DNA from: Diprion similis
Taxonomy: Eukaryota > Arthropoda > Insecta > Hymenoptera > Diprionidae
Direction: 5' to 3'
Length of the DNA: 64,000 nucleotides
Assembly (NCBI RefSeq): GCF_021155765.1
Contig: NC_060112.1
Span: 17,546,001-17,610,000, forward strand
The position numbers were made by a program, and so were the translations under genes. The notes under the pieces were generated by a model. That model was not told the origin of the DNA. It saw only the letters and a list, made by a program, of their open reading frames with translations, and searched no databases. Below are positions 50,601 through 63,661 of the stretch, in pieces; positions within the stretch are counted from its first letter, which is position 1; every line of letters begins with the position of its first letter.

Positions 50601-51932
50601 GGTTGAAATTGCAAACCACTATGGAAAGTAGTCATTTTGAAATAGCTTAAAATCACTTGAAAAATCGCTTGAAATCAGTTGAAATCATTGCAATTTCTTG
50701 TCACCCGATCTATGAGTGAATATCCCCTCACTTTCGCATATGAACATGCGTAATGATAAATATCACAAAAGGTGTTCGTTAAAGCGAATAATGCATCCGT
50801 AACGTATTTAGAAATTAAATGAGGCAATAAAATTTAAAACTCCAGTCAATGAATGCTTTAGGAAAATAGTATAATGACGACAGATTGCTGTAGTTAATTC
50901 TGCAATAATTAGTAAAATTGAAGAACTCAGCTGCCACAATATACCTTTATACCTTCTTAATGATAAATGGTATCGGGTCTACTGGAATTTTAGAATATTT
51001 TATATGAGATTCAAATTACCTACGTGGAGGTCTCTTAAAATTAATGTTAACCATGCAATGGCTACACGAATCTGTTTGGATCATGTACATCAGACAGCGA
51101 CAAAGTGGAATTTTTTCTCATAATAAATATGTAGAAACGGGAAAATCGAAAATTGTCTTAACTGTCAGAGATATAAATATATCGTTAATTGCAAAAGCTA
51201 TTGCGCAATGAATATCATACCGTGCATAATGTACACTATACTTTCACATCATACTGTATGTACAGTCCGTAATAAATCGCGAATAATGGTGATAATAATA
51301 GGTACCTAATATTATTCACCTCGATAATAGCAATAACAATATCAACAGAATACGTTAAACATTTGAAGGAAAAATTTTTTGTTGCTGTATAAAAAACGTA
51401 TTAAAGAGGTTAGTTTAATGAATACCACAGTCAGAGGTAATAACTCAAGTAGAATAGTCTTTTTAGTTCTGCTCACGTCTCTCATAAAATTAATCAGTTT
51501 ACAATGGCAAATAGAAACGTAACGCCATTCATAGGTGTGTTTGTTATTAACAATATTCAGTCGTCAGATAATTAAATGACGTGTCCCTAATCACATTTTT
51601 AATTTGTGTAATAGAATTATGTGTGTAATGGCCATTGTATACTCACTAGTTTATCTAAGAGTATAATACAAGCTCTAGTGCTAAATATTAGATAAACGCT
51701 GTGCAGTGTAAATACTTCTTTCAAAAATCACACAGAGCGCCGTCAGTTTCAAAATAATGTTGAACATAAGCTTGGAGTCGTATATAAAATGAAGCCTGAC
51801 TGTTTTTACTATCATTTAGCACTGTTTGTTTACACCCCTAGGCTCATCTAAGAGAAGGACATTAATTCAAGTGTAATTTAAAACCAGGTGCCTCCAAGGG
51901 GGTGGATCGGGGGGGGGAGGCAAGGGGGCTGG

Positions 51933-53635
51933 TTACGGACGACTGTGCCCCCTCTTCCTGCCCCCCTCGTTCCCCTCATCGTCATCACCCCGTCGAACTT
52001 CTGTGTATCGTTCACCTTTTACACTTACGATCTTGTTATCCAAATAACGAACCAGTTTCTTTGGTTCCGTCTTAGGAGCCACTGGGCGATGCTCGCGTAC
52101 AGTATTGTCACGATCCACATAGCTATAGCGGGCAATTATGCGCGATTTCAACTCTTCGTCGTTCACTCTTGCCTTAGTACGAACGCTTGGCTGAAAATAC
52201 TTTGAGTTAGATTTAGATAAGATTTTCCTATCGTCATTAATAGTTATACTTTCCCAAATAACGGGGTGCCCCTAACGGGCCCGGGCACAATGGTCCACAC
52301 ATACTACTACTACTACTACTTTCCAAATAACGTATTTTGCGAATTTTGTGTTAAGCTGGCGAATTGTATCTCGATAAAATTATTCATAGAAATATTATGG
52401 CGAGACCTACGTACCGTGAGGAAAGTAAGATTGCCAACTAGACTTTGGCCTGCCTCTTGTCTATGTAACGCGAGCTGCGCTGCCTTCGCTATGTCACCAC
52501 CTGCTACGGCTAAGCAATGTCGTGCCTCTGCTGGACTCGCTCCTGGAAACATTTCCTGGAGAAGAGCAACCTGATGCCAAGTTGATTCCTGCTATATCAC
52601 AAAAAGACATTAATTAGAGTTAAACATGAGGGATGACATAGCAAAACTTGATACATAAACTTTTAGTAAAAAAGTACGACGATAACATCCTTTTCGATTT
52701 TTCAGGTTCACTTACTTCAGCGAAATATTCACCGCTGGAATCACTACCAGCATCACTTGTTTCGGACAAATGGTGCACCCTGATCCTCTGAGCTTCAGGA
52801 GGTAAAAATGCTGTCAAACTGATATGACTCAACGGATCATGAGATTGAGAGTCCTCGCCCGGTTTACTTCCCTGTCTGAGCTCGCTCTCTATTTCCAACA
52901 GCCATTTGGATACTGCCTCTTTGTCAATAGTTGAAAATTCGGGAAGACAGGCAGACACCATTTCGCACAATCCCTCGACATCTAAATTCTCCTCGAGAGC
53001 ATCCTCCTCAACCATGCTCACAACGTAGCTGAGAACTATGTCATCTATCAAGCTAAAAAATTTTTTTTCTTTGTTTATAGCCATCAACAATACATGGAAA
53101 ATGACTACATACAACGTGCTTCAAGATTGAACAAGGACATTGATAAATAGCTACTATCATTTTTATCCCTGTTTGTGCTGAGAACAAAAATTTGAATTTA
53201 TTGTATATTTATCTGTCTAACAGATGTGACTTACCAGTTTATGCAAATTTGCATGAATAGAATATGATTTGTACAATAGATATTCCTGTTACGATAAGAT
53301 TCATTCTGTGCATGTTTCTTCAACAAAAATTTATAACTCTAGCATAATTAATAGTGATCCAGTGGAGAGATGATCGGCAAGATGAAAAATTCATGCCTAT
53401 ACTTAGTATTAACAAGTGCCATATATAACATTATTTGTCGGTTCACAAAGTCAATAAATTTTAGCTTTCAAAAAATTTCTGTTTTCTTTTAACTTCTCAG
53501 GAAGAAGACACGGTGTAAAGTAGTGTGATCAAATTTAAATTCTCACCTCAGTTGAGCAGTGGGAACCTGTTTCCTTACAAAGCTGAAAAGCGATTTCTTC
53601 ACTAGTTCTTCCTTCTCATCCATTGTTCTATTCAT
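51933..53635 (-). CDS. CUEDC2: CUE-domain protein of the CUEDC2 family, four coding exons
   Basis: CUE domains bind ubiquitin. Vertebrate CUEDC2 is an adaptor in NF-kB signalling, steroid-receptor turnover and the spindle checkpoint; the role in insects is an inference. Exons are 53635-53547, 53052-52716, 52588-52415 and 52190-51933, with GT-AG borders and matching phases, giving 285 aa (human 287, from memory). Family blocks: SLFSFVRKQVPTAQLS followed by LIDDIVLSYVVSMVEED in the N-terminal part; the CUE domain in exon 3 (about residues 143-200, LLQEMFPGASPAEARHCL); and the hallmark C-terminal block in exon 4 (DEELKSRIIARYSYVD, HRPVAPKTEPKKLVRYLDN, SVKGERYTEV). The extreme C-terminus is Gly/Arg/Asp-rich (GNEGGRKRGHSRP) and unlike the vertebrate end. 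An in-frame second ATG at 53623 is an alternative start. The exon 3 acceptor could lie 3 nt earlier, adding one Gln. Confidence 0.93.
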
Positions 53636-56012
53636 TCTGAAGCAATAAAACAAATACACTCTTATTGTTGCCCAGTGATATTGTAGAACATGATCAGTGA
53701 GGGATAGGTTAAGTAAAGTGAAAAGAAAAAAACACGGAAATTAGATTCCTCAGCTGGGATAATCAAATCGCGAATTTATGCAGCTGGTTATTAATTTTCA
53801 AAACTGACGAGCTCGCTGTGTATCGGTGTAAGGTTCGATTTCGCGAAGTTGAAGCAGGTAAAAACGGCAAAAATGTAGAAAAAAATGACAGCTCCTGTAC
53901 AAGCATCGCCGGTCTTTTTTATGCTGCACAATAAACAGATATGAAAAAGTGGCTATAGGGTTACATCGTGTATTACTACTGTATATACTAACCTACTGAT
54001 ATCGGATCAGCACAGCTTCGTCTTATTTAACACTAAATACCGATAAAAATTTCGTATACAAACAACGTCTTGCAATTTGACAGCTCGCTCCGTAGGAGGG
54101 GTGATACGCTACTATCGCCACCTGGCGGCCTGACAAGTCGCAAGGCATCATGGAACCCGGAGCTCTTCAGATTCACAACCCTTTTCCAGGCCACCCCTGC
54201 AAAACAGATCAATACCCTACGGCACTGACCAGCAAACTAGGTTTTCCATACGGGGCATACAGTGCAGGCGATGAAGTACATTGATGCGAACTAACACGAT
54301 GTATTCATCATATGTGCGACAGCTTTTCGATGAAGAATAAATTATCGCATACTTTAAATTTAACTATTACTGCATCACTACGTGCATGTATTAAAGGAAA
54401 CAGAGCACATTTTTGTAGGTCGCAATGTGTAATTCTGAGCAATCACAGTAAAAATACTGCATTTTTCAATTGCACTGCTTAATTATAGGTTCTTTGCAAC
54501 GCTATAAAGATGGTCATTGTTCAAAGCGTTGCTTTGCCAACGTAAACAAATTAATTCTACATTTGGCTTACCAAAAGAAAGGACGAAGGGTGCGGACTTA
54601 TACTACTCCTCATTAATCTCAATAAATGCTGACCTAACTATGTAATGGAATACCTTGCTACCATCAAGGCTTCTGCAGCCAGCTATTTTTAAGAGGGTTT
54701 AACGAAAACTGTGCTTTGCCTATTTATGAACTCGTGGAACCAGGTTTATTTTATTAATTAAATGTACACTCTTGTCCTCGATTTCCTTGAGCGGATCCCA
54801 AATTTCCGATGGCGTTTATTTATTGAAATTAATAAGCCGATAGTAGCACATATAACGTGTAGAGCATATTTTATCATTGCAGTAATGAATTTGATACTTT
54901 TTTTTTAATTGCGGCAGAAGCGATTTAATCAAATTTTATTTATCGGAAGCCGAAACCGATATAAATTTTACTGCGTGCTCGAGCGATTACGGTTAGATCG
55001 GTTGTAATTTAGAGCTTGCATGAAGCAAATAGTAAAAAGGACAAGTAGCGTGAACGTGGAGAATTGAATATATTATGACATAATGATCATTTATTTATAA
55101 GACTTTTGCGTTGTCCACATTTTTTGAAATATACACAACAGGTAGGTAGGTACATAGCATTTATATTTATTACCTGAACTTACTTACGAACGATAAGACA
55201 TTCTGTGACACAAATTTCAAACGTCTATACATACATATATTTACGTACTGCCATACGTATGTACGTATACAAATTATCGTCCTTTTGCATATACATATAT
55301 ACCGGAATTCATTACCGGCTTTTTTCCGAGGGGTCCATGATGTGAATATTGAATAATAACTTAATTCTTACTTATAACTAGTAATGTATACTATAATGAA
55401 CTAATACGTAATTTTAATAATATAAAATGTGGCAACATTACAGGTTTCTTCTAATATTTGGATATACCTTGGTTTTCTTTAAGACTCCACTCTGAATGAG
55501 TAATAATCTTTGTATAATGACTGAATGCAGAAAACTTACTTATCGTTATGACTAAATTGTATAAATGCATGGGTTAGATCATAGATATAGCAATAAATCG
55601 TATATTAAAAAAACATAAAATCAAAAAAAAAACTTAAAAAATATTTAAAAAAAAATAAACAGAAATAAAATAACAATTTTACAATACTTTTTGGTGTCAG
55701 TAGAATCATGTACAGATTCGTAAGCATGCCCACATAGCCACGCGGCAAGTATGGAATAAATGTGCATATTCCAGTTGATTCAGATCTTGTACGAATTCAT
55801 TGGTTGTAGATAAAGTAGAGAAATAGAGGTATTCACAGTTCTTCACGATGAGATTTGTCAAATGAACAAGGTCATCTATCGTGATCAGTAATTAGCGTTT
55901 TCAACCAGACTAAACCACACTGAGCAGTGATTAATACTGCAAATGTACAGACCAGTGTAAGTTTGCAATTTCCCGATGTTCCGCTCGCAAGATTGAAGAA
56001 AAACACATTTAA
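53636..56012. other. CUEDC2 promoter region and 3' flank of the Myb/BTB gene
   Basis: The CUEDC2 side carries a CTCF-like site and moderately CpG-rich DNA at 54060-54190. From about 54500 to 56012 the DNA is AT-rich with AATAAA words on the minus strand near 55095 and 55160, candidates for the Myb/BTB transcript end. No exon is seen. Confidence 0.55.
54116..54129 (-). promoter_or_regulatory. CTCF-like site upstream of CUEDC2
   Basis: Read on the minus strand, the sequence is GCCGCCAGGTGGCG, which fits the CTCF core CCASYAGRKGGC with one tolerated change. It lies about 0.5 kb upstream of the CUEDC2 start, in a GC-rich patch within AT-rich DNA. Confidence 0.4.
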
Positions 56013-58443
56013 TTATGTCATATTATTATCTCCCGGGAGTTTTTCTGAATAGTCATCATCCTCAATTTCGTCATCGTGATCTCTACTCCGGCCCGGTGAT
56101 TCGTCTTTATCGTTCAACTCGTGTATTTCATCCCCATCATCTCCGTCGTCTTCGTCTTCTCCGTCTTCTCCATCTTCCCCATCTTGGTCCGGATCGTGTT
56201 CGTGCTCGTTTTCGTGATCATCTAAAATATCTTGTTCCTGTTCTAAAAAGTCCGTCGGTACGAATTCCATTTGTTCTTCGCCATCGTTGAGATCAGGTGG
56301 ACCCGGTATTTCACAAAAATTCAGATCTCGATCCCTGCTGCTCCGCTCCCGATCACCCTCCGGATCTTCTTCCTCGTGAAAGTCGTCCGAATTCCCATAT
56401 CGTGCAGGAGACGACGAGCGGTTGTCGTCGTGACCATCGGGAAACATTTCAGTAGGACTTAAAGGTATATCTAAAGGTTCAAGTTTCACGGTCACTGTCG
56501 GAGAGACAGGGCTCTGGGGACGCTGCAAGCGGATTTTCGTGAACGGTTTGCTTGGTTCGTTTGATTCTGAAGGGCGACGTTTTTGGGTACGTTTCGGAGC
56601 AGTTATCACATTGACCGTATTGGGAGGTTGGCTTCTGGCTTCTTTGGTTTCTGCTGAGATTCGCTGAATTATTGGTTGGGACGTCGACGGCTTTGATTGC
56701 GGGATCAACATCGGTGGCTTTGTACTCTGCAAGATAAAAATTGAGACATCACATTGGAATTCTCAGAAGCTGCGATTCAATAACAAGCTCCAATTTTTGC
56801 TCAACGAATAGAAAGTGAGTGGGGAATATCTACGATTCGTGTAACACTAATGATTGAAGATATACCTGCGAGGATGGACTGGGACCAGCCAGTCCTTTGA
56901 CTTGCAGCGCTTCGGCGGCATTCAATAGTTGCGGTAACTTGTCGTGGGCGACGTTTACCTCGCCCCTGTACATGAATCTGACTAGTGCCTCAACTTCCCA
57001 AAACTTAATATCTTTCATGAGGATAATTGGATGTTGGCAAGGATTTTCACGCAGAAGATCAGCGAGGTAATCGCTACAGGTGGATAAAATCATCTTGTGA
57101 CACTTGAGGGATCGACCCTCACAAGCCAAAGTGACATCGACGAATTGCTCAGTATCTAACAGAGAGGGAAAACTGTTCTGCATGTTACTGTGGTAACTGT
57201 TCCATCGCAGACAAACCTGAAATAAGTTTAAATGGCGTTATATTTTCCTAAAGCATTAATTTTCTTCTGGTGAACATAAATTTGTAGCTCATATACTAAC
57301 CTCGGTTGGTTGTTGCGGTACAGTGGTTTGAGGAATTACAGTGGGTGGTTGACGGGGTGCCATTTTTATGGTGGTTGGAGCGACGTGTTTCACCTTAAGG
57401 GGAATGGTCTTAAGGACTAAAGTCTTTGGTTGTTGTTGCTGTTGCAACGGCAGCTGGAGTTGTTGTTGCTGCTGCGGCGACTGCTGTTGTTGCTGTTGAG
57501 GATGATGTTGCTGTTGTTGTTGTGATTGCTGCAGGTGCTGAGAAGGTGCTGGTGCAATGGGTCTCGGCCTTATGAGCGATTGTCCTATCCTGATAGTTTT
57601 GCTACCGGAACTAGCCTGCGTTGGCGTAGGAAGTACTGGAACAAGAATAAGGGTAGCGCACGTTATCACATCGATGTGTAACTGTTTGAATGGTTGCGTA
57701 GATGATAAAACGCAAATTGCACGAAATTGAAGAAGTTAAAAATAAGAATTTCCCGGTGTAGGTTGGGGCAGAAAACGTAGGATTGTTCAGCTGGTTTAGA
57801 TGAATGCTTCTGAAATTTTTGTTCAAAGAAATTCAAGTCGACGGAACAATCTACGAAAGAGACTATACGCTACAAGGTCGATCCGAAAGGGTGGAATAGA
57901 ATTCTTACAGGGTCGGAGGTGAGACTGAAGAAGACCTTCCCAATCTCTCGGTATCATTAGCTGCTCATTGCCGCGAGTGTTACTGGGGTCTGCGGTTAAA
58001 ATCTTGTTCCCAACGGTCCCTGAACCCGCGCCGATGATTCCCCGCGAAGGAGCGAAGTGGTTCTCGAGGGTGGAATCCTTGTTCAAAAGGATGTCCAACA
58101 CAGCCCTGGAGGTCGGGGTTCTGCCCGGTTTGCTCGTGTGTCTCGCCTCCCATTTTAGATAAGTCCACTTCTTTCTACAGTCGGATTCGCTCCGTTCGAC
58201 ACCGTCAGCCGCCGAGACGGCTTTAGCTACCGATTGCCAAGCTTGGAGCCACCCACGCCCGTTCGCAACGCTCATTAATATCGCGTCCCGATACTGTCTG
58301 ACCATCGCCAGGAGGGTCTCGACTTCGCGGGTAGAGAAATTCACTTTCCGCTGCTTAACGCTCCCCGCGAACTTATGCGACACCGGCGACGATTTGTAAT
58401 TGGGAAAGGACGAAGCTGCTGCTGTGGGGTGCATCGTGTTCAT
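56013..58443 (-). CDS. Nuclear protein with N-terminal Myb/SANT-like domain, poly-Gln linker, BTB domain and acidic tail
   Basis: Exons are 58443-57909, 57635-57301, 57216-56866 and 56726-56013. The first joins the second in phase 1 (CCC-T plus TA, giving RPLLPTPTQ) and the others in phase 0, for 644 aa. Residues about 32-122 look like a Myb/SANT-like DNA-binding domain of the Myb_DNA-bind_5/NAIF1 kind (VNFSTREVETLLAMV, WQSVAKAVSA, RKKWTYLKWEAR). Exon 2 is Gln/Pro-rich with long CAG/CAA-type runs. Exon 3 is a BTB domain (VCLRWNSYHSNMQNSF, FVDVTLACEG, LKCHKMILSTCSDY, FMYRGEVNV) of the insect tramtrack/bric-a-brac class. Exon 4 has a basic KRTQKRRP run that may be a nuclear-localisation signal, then a long Glu/Asp-rich tail ending at 56013. 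No zinc finger is visible. The start is provisional: 58443 is the first ATG after in-frame stops near 58560, but an upstream exon could splice in near 58512. The likely role is transcriptional regulation; I cannot name the orthologue. Confidence 0.82.
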
Positions 58444-58564
58444 CGGTAACCTTCCGTTTAGCCCACCACCAGGTCCCTGCAGGTCGCCTCCGCGAAGCAA
58501 CGACAACGCGAACAAGCTGTGCAATTTTTTTGTTTCATACAAGCAAAGCTTTCATTATCAGACT

Positions 58565-59126
58565 TAGGGATGTTCGATTCTGAATCGATCTTTTCTGTCG
58601 ATTCTCCGACCTTCGATTTTCAAGAAAATCCATTTTTATACGCTGGAATCGATTCTTTTAAGTGCTTCCGGGTTGCGGGTTCCGGGTTCTGAGGTAGGAA
58701 CACAGTGAAAAATTTTCGTGAAAATATTCGAGTGTGAGAAAGCCTAACTTAAATTGGCCAAATTTTGCGGCCCGACCAAGATTATAATTCAGATTTGAGA
58801 CTCGCGTCTTACATGCTCAACGATGATGATCCAGAAAATTGTTTAACTACTCAGAGAGAGAGAGAGTCAAGATACAAAAGAAAGTGTATTTGGTTCCCGC
58901 GTTGCGTCTCCGATTATAGAAGCGTGTGTCACGGTTTGGATTTTGACTTTAGGTATCGATCATTCGCTTAATTTGGAGTTTGGTTTTTTTGGGACACGTG
59001 ATATGAAAGGATCGATTTTAACAAGATCGGTCTTTCACCCTTGGATTTTTCGTAGAATCGATTCTCACACGTCCGAATCCGAATCGATGCGGAGATTAAT
59101 TTTTTACTGAAGATCGAACATCCCTA
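58565..59126. mobile_element. 562-bp non-autonomous DNA transposon with TAGGGATGTTCGAT ends
   Basis: The left end TAGGGATGTTCGAT is exactly inverted at the right end (ATCGAACATCCCTA), with further similarity inward (GAATCGAT and ATCGATTC words). The TIR style resembles hAT elements, though no 8-bp target duplication is seen. It begins only about 120 bp upstream of the provisional start of the Myb/BTB gene. An internal 68-codon frame (58765-58971) has no recognisable product. Confidence 0.6.
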
Positions 59127-62100
59127 CATTAGGTATAAAGTGAATTGTTTGGTTCTCCGGAAGAATCGTACTACATAAGTTTTGGTTTCGTGGTTGTATT
59201 CCTACACGCACGGTTATCCAAGTTTCGCAACAACTTGATTAACAAATTTTCTTTGACGTGAATAAATTACTATTTTGCATATCATCCTCAATCCGTACCG
59301 TTAAATATTTACTCATTTTTTAACTGTCAACTGAGACCTTAATCATATTGTGTAGACGATTTTATCTCCCAGGAGAGGAATGAGTCTTATTCGCAGTCAC
59401 AGTCGATTTTCGATTAATAATCGAAGAATTTATAGCTAAGGGAAATTATGACTAGTATAATTCAACCATCATTTCGTGGAGCTGAAAATTTGATTAACTC
59501 ATGATTTTTCTCGGAAATTTTCGCCTCTAAGTTTACAACTTCCAGTCAAATGCCACCCTGTTCAATGTTATATTTTTTTATACTGCACCTGTTTGAATAA
59601 AGTACATATCGCGGGTCGGGTAAAAATTTTAACATACCTAATACACAAGTTGATATTTTCTATTCCCCCGATTACGAATGCACTTACTTGGTCGTTCGAT
59701 TGTTTTAAATAAGTAATCAAGTTTTGCAAGCCATGCTGTATAAAGTTATAAAATATCAGGTATACATACTACAATAAATATTGTCTTATTTTTTGAAAAA
59801 AGAGAGAAAATGAGAAAGCTATCATCGTCTCCAAGGCATTTCAGGAGGACGTAAGAATACAAAAACAGATTTTCTTTTCGCTTGCTCTCTACCTCTCTCC
59901 AGTATTATACATGAGTTATTTTCAGAGGCACGCGGCATAAGCAGCATCCGCGTTATATCTGGCATTCAACGTTCCTTCCCGCACGTCGCGTCGCTTTGAA
60001 CACACACACGTATTATACATATTAACGTGCGCATACATAATTATTTTAATATAATAAACTCACAGGCGTAGGCGTGTTATAATTTTTTTTTCTCTTTATT
60101 TCTATTTCTTGTACAACCAACCCTATCCCATTTAAATTCTATACAGATATTTGTTGTTATTTTTTTTTCTCATCGAAATGTTTATTTTCCTATCGTTGAA
60201 AAACAGCTGCAGAATTTGAATATATATATAAATTTAAACGGCTCCAACATCGTATTATGTACAAAGTACATACGTTAGACATAATATAAGCGTTGTTTGC
60301 GCTATATCTCTACGTCAAATTGACCCGGGTTATAGACGAAATTAAAGCCGCGTTGCAGGAATACAACCACTAACCAAACTCGTCGCAACGATACCTCTCC
60401 ATGTCGATATATTCGTACTCGTATGCGTATGCAGAAAGACGCGCGAAGTGACGCGGGCGTTTGGCGATAAAAAACGACAGGAAAAAATAAACGGTAGAGG
60501 AATTGTTTATGCACAGAAAGAACGTCGCTATAGCAGTCACCACACGCTCACTTCTCTACCGCACCGTGTTGTATTATATCATAAGATTATAATATACTAT
60601 GTATGTATTGTATCATCTGCATCCGTACGTAAGATAAGTTTATCGACGACGTCTAATCGCCCGCAATTGCTACGATAATTCCCAATCAGCGACGCATCTG
60701 CGCCAGTCGAACACGCGAGTCGTACTACTTGGTCGTTGGCGTCCCTCTTTTCAAGTGCAGCGAGGGCAGCAACGAAAGCCCAGAGAAATCGACGGGGTTG
60801 CTGCACTGCGCACGTTCAGTCCCACCCACCCCCGCTTTTCGCTCGCCTCAATACCCAGATGCGCGTACGACGAGAGCCGACTTTTTCCCATTTCTTTTTA
60901 TACCCATCTTTTCCCTCATCGGGGTATTTAAGTATTATAAATAAATTATATACCGCGTCCTTGTTCGATTTCGCAAAATCATATAAGTGTATGAATGAAA
61001 AACGCGTAGTCTCGTCATGAATGAACATTGCCTGTTTGTTCAGTGCATCGTTTTTGTCGGTTTGAAATTAGTTTTCCTCTACAGAGCGATGAGGGAGACT
61101 CATCAAATATTATGTATCCACAGTGTTGTTTATAAGAGGAAAATGTACGGAATATCGTTATTCGGGAGCGCAGCAGCGTGTTCAACGAGAGATATGAAAA
61201 CTGTAACACAGTAAAACTAAGACTTATGGTATACAGGCCACTGTATAACAATCAGTATAACTATGTGATTGTCGACATCCTGTTGATCCGGAAATATAGC
61301 TTTATCACATGACATACATGTGATATAGGCATAACCGCAAAGTACGCGGCTGGACCAACGCGTATATTGTGCTAATTATTCGCAATTTCAGTGATGTAGG
61401 GACAAAAGTAAATTCAAAAAAGTCAATTGAATGTCTTAGATTTTAGATAATTTTATATATCAACTTCCAAAAGAATTATTTCTAAAATTTCACCAAAACA
61501 TGCCACAATTTTCACGATGTTTTCTTTTCTCGTTCAACTCACAGATTGGAATTGTTAGTAGCTTTGAAGAACGGAAAAAATATATACCTAATACACCCAA
61601 CTTTTTGCCTCATGGAATTGATCCTGCGCATTACATGACGTACAAACATACAATCCTTCGATTATTGGAGAAAACTTACAGCCTGCACGATACCGCGTAT
61701 AGGTACATGTGCATGTATACGTTTATAAAAGAACAGCAAGTTTTTTAATATCGCCTAATTTCATAGGTCAAGTTTATTGTTACACGTAGCATGTAAACTG
61801 TTCATTTTTATTTTTCAAACCAATATTTTTCGAAGATATATGATAACGTAAACGAGAATTCATCGACCCTCTCTCTGGAATATTACATGGCCGGGTGAGT
61901 AGAAGGAATTAAAAGCGGTGCGGTAGGAGGGGCGGAAGGGGGGGGGGGAATCAGGGGAAGCACGAGATCAGAACTTTCAACCGTCATTTTTCGAGGAAGT
62001 GAAGCGGTTCGAAGGCCTTTGTTGATATTTTTTGCAATACGAGGGGGAGAGACGGAGAGAGACAGAGAGAGAGGCGCCAGGCGCATATTCATAAAGCGAT

Positions 62101-63661
62101 ATATAAGCGAGTAATTTCGAGCGGAGGCACCGCCCTTCGGTTCCCCTCCTATATAACTGGTAGGTACAATAATTAAATTTTCAAACTTCCCCTCCGATAC
62201 AGATATCCTCGGCTGAGACGACGCGGTGGAGAAGTAGGGATGGCGGGGGGCTGGATGTGCGACGCCCCCACTAGCCTCACTAATTTATACATTTTTTTAA
62301 ATTATTGATTAAAAGACGCGAAAACCAACCCCCCTCGCGTCCCGACGACCCCCACTTCTTCTACGCCGCCATGTTTCACCTCTGTTGTCTGGGCTTCCTG
62401 TGTAGGCTGTAATATGCCGCAAGGGTTAAACAATACTCTTTTTATCCCGTATTATACAACAAGACTGAAAAATTTCATCCTTCATTTCTAAATTTATTTC
62501 ATTATTCAAATAGGCGGTATATGGGCGAATGTGTATAATCCTCAATCATCAGTCTTACAGATGATACACCTTCAAGTCACAGAAATAAATAATTTTGCTG
62601 GAATCGTTGTGGATATGTTGAGGGATGAAAATTATTATAGCTGTAGAATTGTCGATGCAACGTTGAACTTTGTCACACGTTGTTTTTTTAAACTGAAAAT
62701 TTAAATTCGTTAAATCCCGAGGATTCAGTACAATCCATAAATTAAAGAGAAAAATATAACGAAACGTTAGTTTAGCTTCCAGCGATAATTTATTCCGGAA
62801 TTCATCGACCATTTTGAAAAATTTCTCAACTTTGACGAAGTGCAGAAATACAAAATTCAAATTTTAACAGATCATCGCTATAAGATTTACAAGGTTGAGA
62901 AAGGAGAAAATTTAAAGCTGCAAACAGAGAAGATGCTGCACGAAGAGAGGTTTCTCGTCTTCGACCTACTACTTTTCTCTATGTGAAAAAAATCAAGGTC
63001 AAAGTAAGCAATAAGCAATTTTTTTCCTTCCACAACACTGCTGTATCGGAGGATCGTTGATAACCTTAGCCCTCTTGCTTAATTATTACGCCTATAAGTT
63101 GGTAGTGCGTGTTCCTGATAAAATTGTGATAATTCTCGTTTGGGTTGCCTGTATAGTTCTAATTCCAAAAGTATTCGAGTAGAGATGCGATCAACGAATT
63201 TCGCTAGGCTTTTGTGGGCGAAAAAAAACAGCGTAAAATTGTAGGTTGATGCCTAATCTAGACAGCGATAAAAATTTCAAAACTCAAGTCTTTAATTCTC
63301 TTCCATATTATGCTTTATTAACAAGATCAAAAGGATTTCTTATTTTCAATGAGTGTCGAATATCGGCGATGAGAATCGCGAAGCCGCGTTATCTATGATT
63401 CGAGGGTTATAAAATATTCAGGCGAAACGAGCTTCGTCGAAGACGCCGCTGCAGCAGATCGTAATCGGAGTATTTCTTTAACCCGTCCAGCTGCGGCGTT
63501 ACGTCAAATGATCAGCCAAGGGCGTCGGACAACGAAGCTCTCGTCGGTCAGACGGTTGGTATTGTACAACGAATTAAAAAATTTCCCTTTATCCAGCCAA
63601 TGCAGGAGGCCGTGCCTCATTCATACAACAGCTGCCGTTCTAGCCAAAACTCTGCGTAATC
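59127..63661. other. Gene-free region upstream of the Myb/BTB gene
   Basis: AT-rich except for GC-richer patches at about 60400-60880 and 61880-62400 (G runs at 61940, a GCCGCCATG YY1-like word at 62366). These could be promoters with non-coding first exons for the Myb/BTB gene on the minus strand. A 101-codon minus-strand frame at 62555-62860 is probably chance. Confidence 0.5.

Larger units (their letters stand above)
46672..51932. other. Gene-free interval between ISWI and CUEDC2
   Basis: Convergent 3' ends (ISWI on plus, CUEDC2 on minus) face each other across 5.4 kb. The interval holds late polyadenylation options, the MITE with its duplication at 50.2-50.6 kb, and otherwise AT-rich DNA. 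No exon is visible. Long 3' untranslated regions could extend into it. Confidence 0.6.

Noticed and set aside
62555-62860. 101-codon minus-strand frame with a KMVDEFRNKLSLEAK stretch
   Set aside because: AT-rich, no recognised family, no splice or promoter context; most likely chance.
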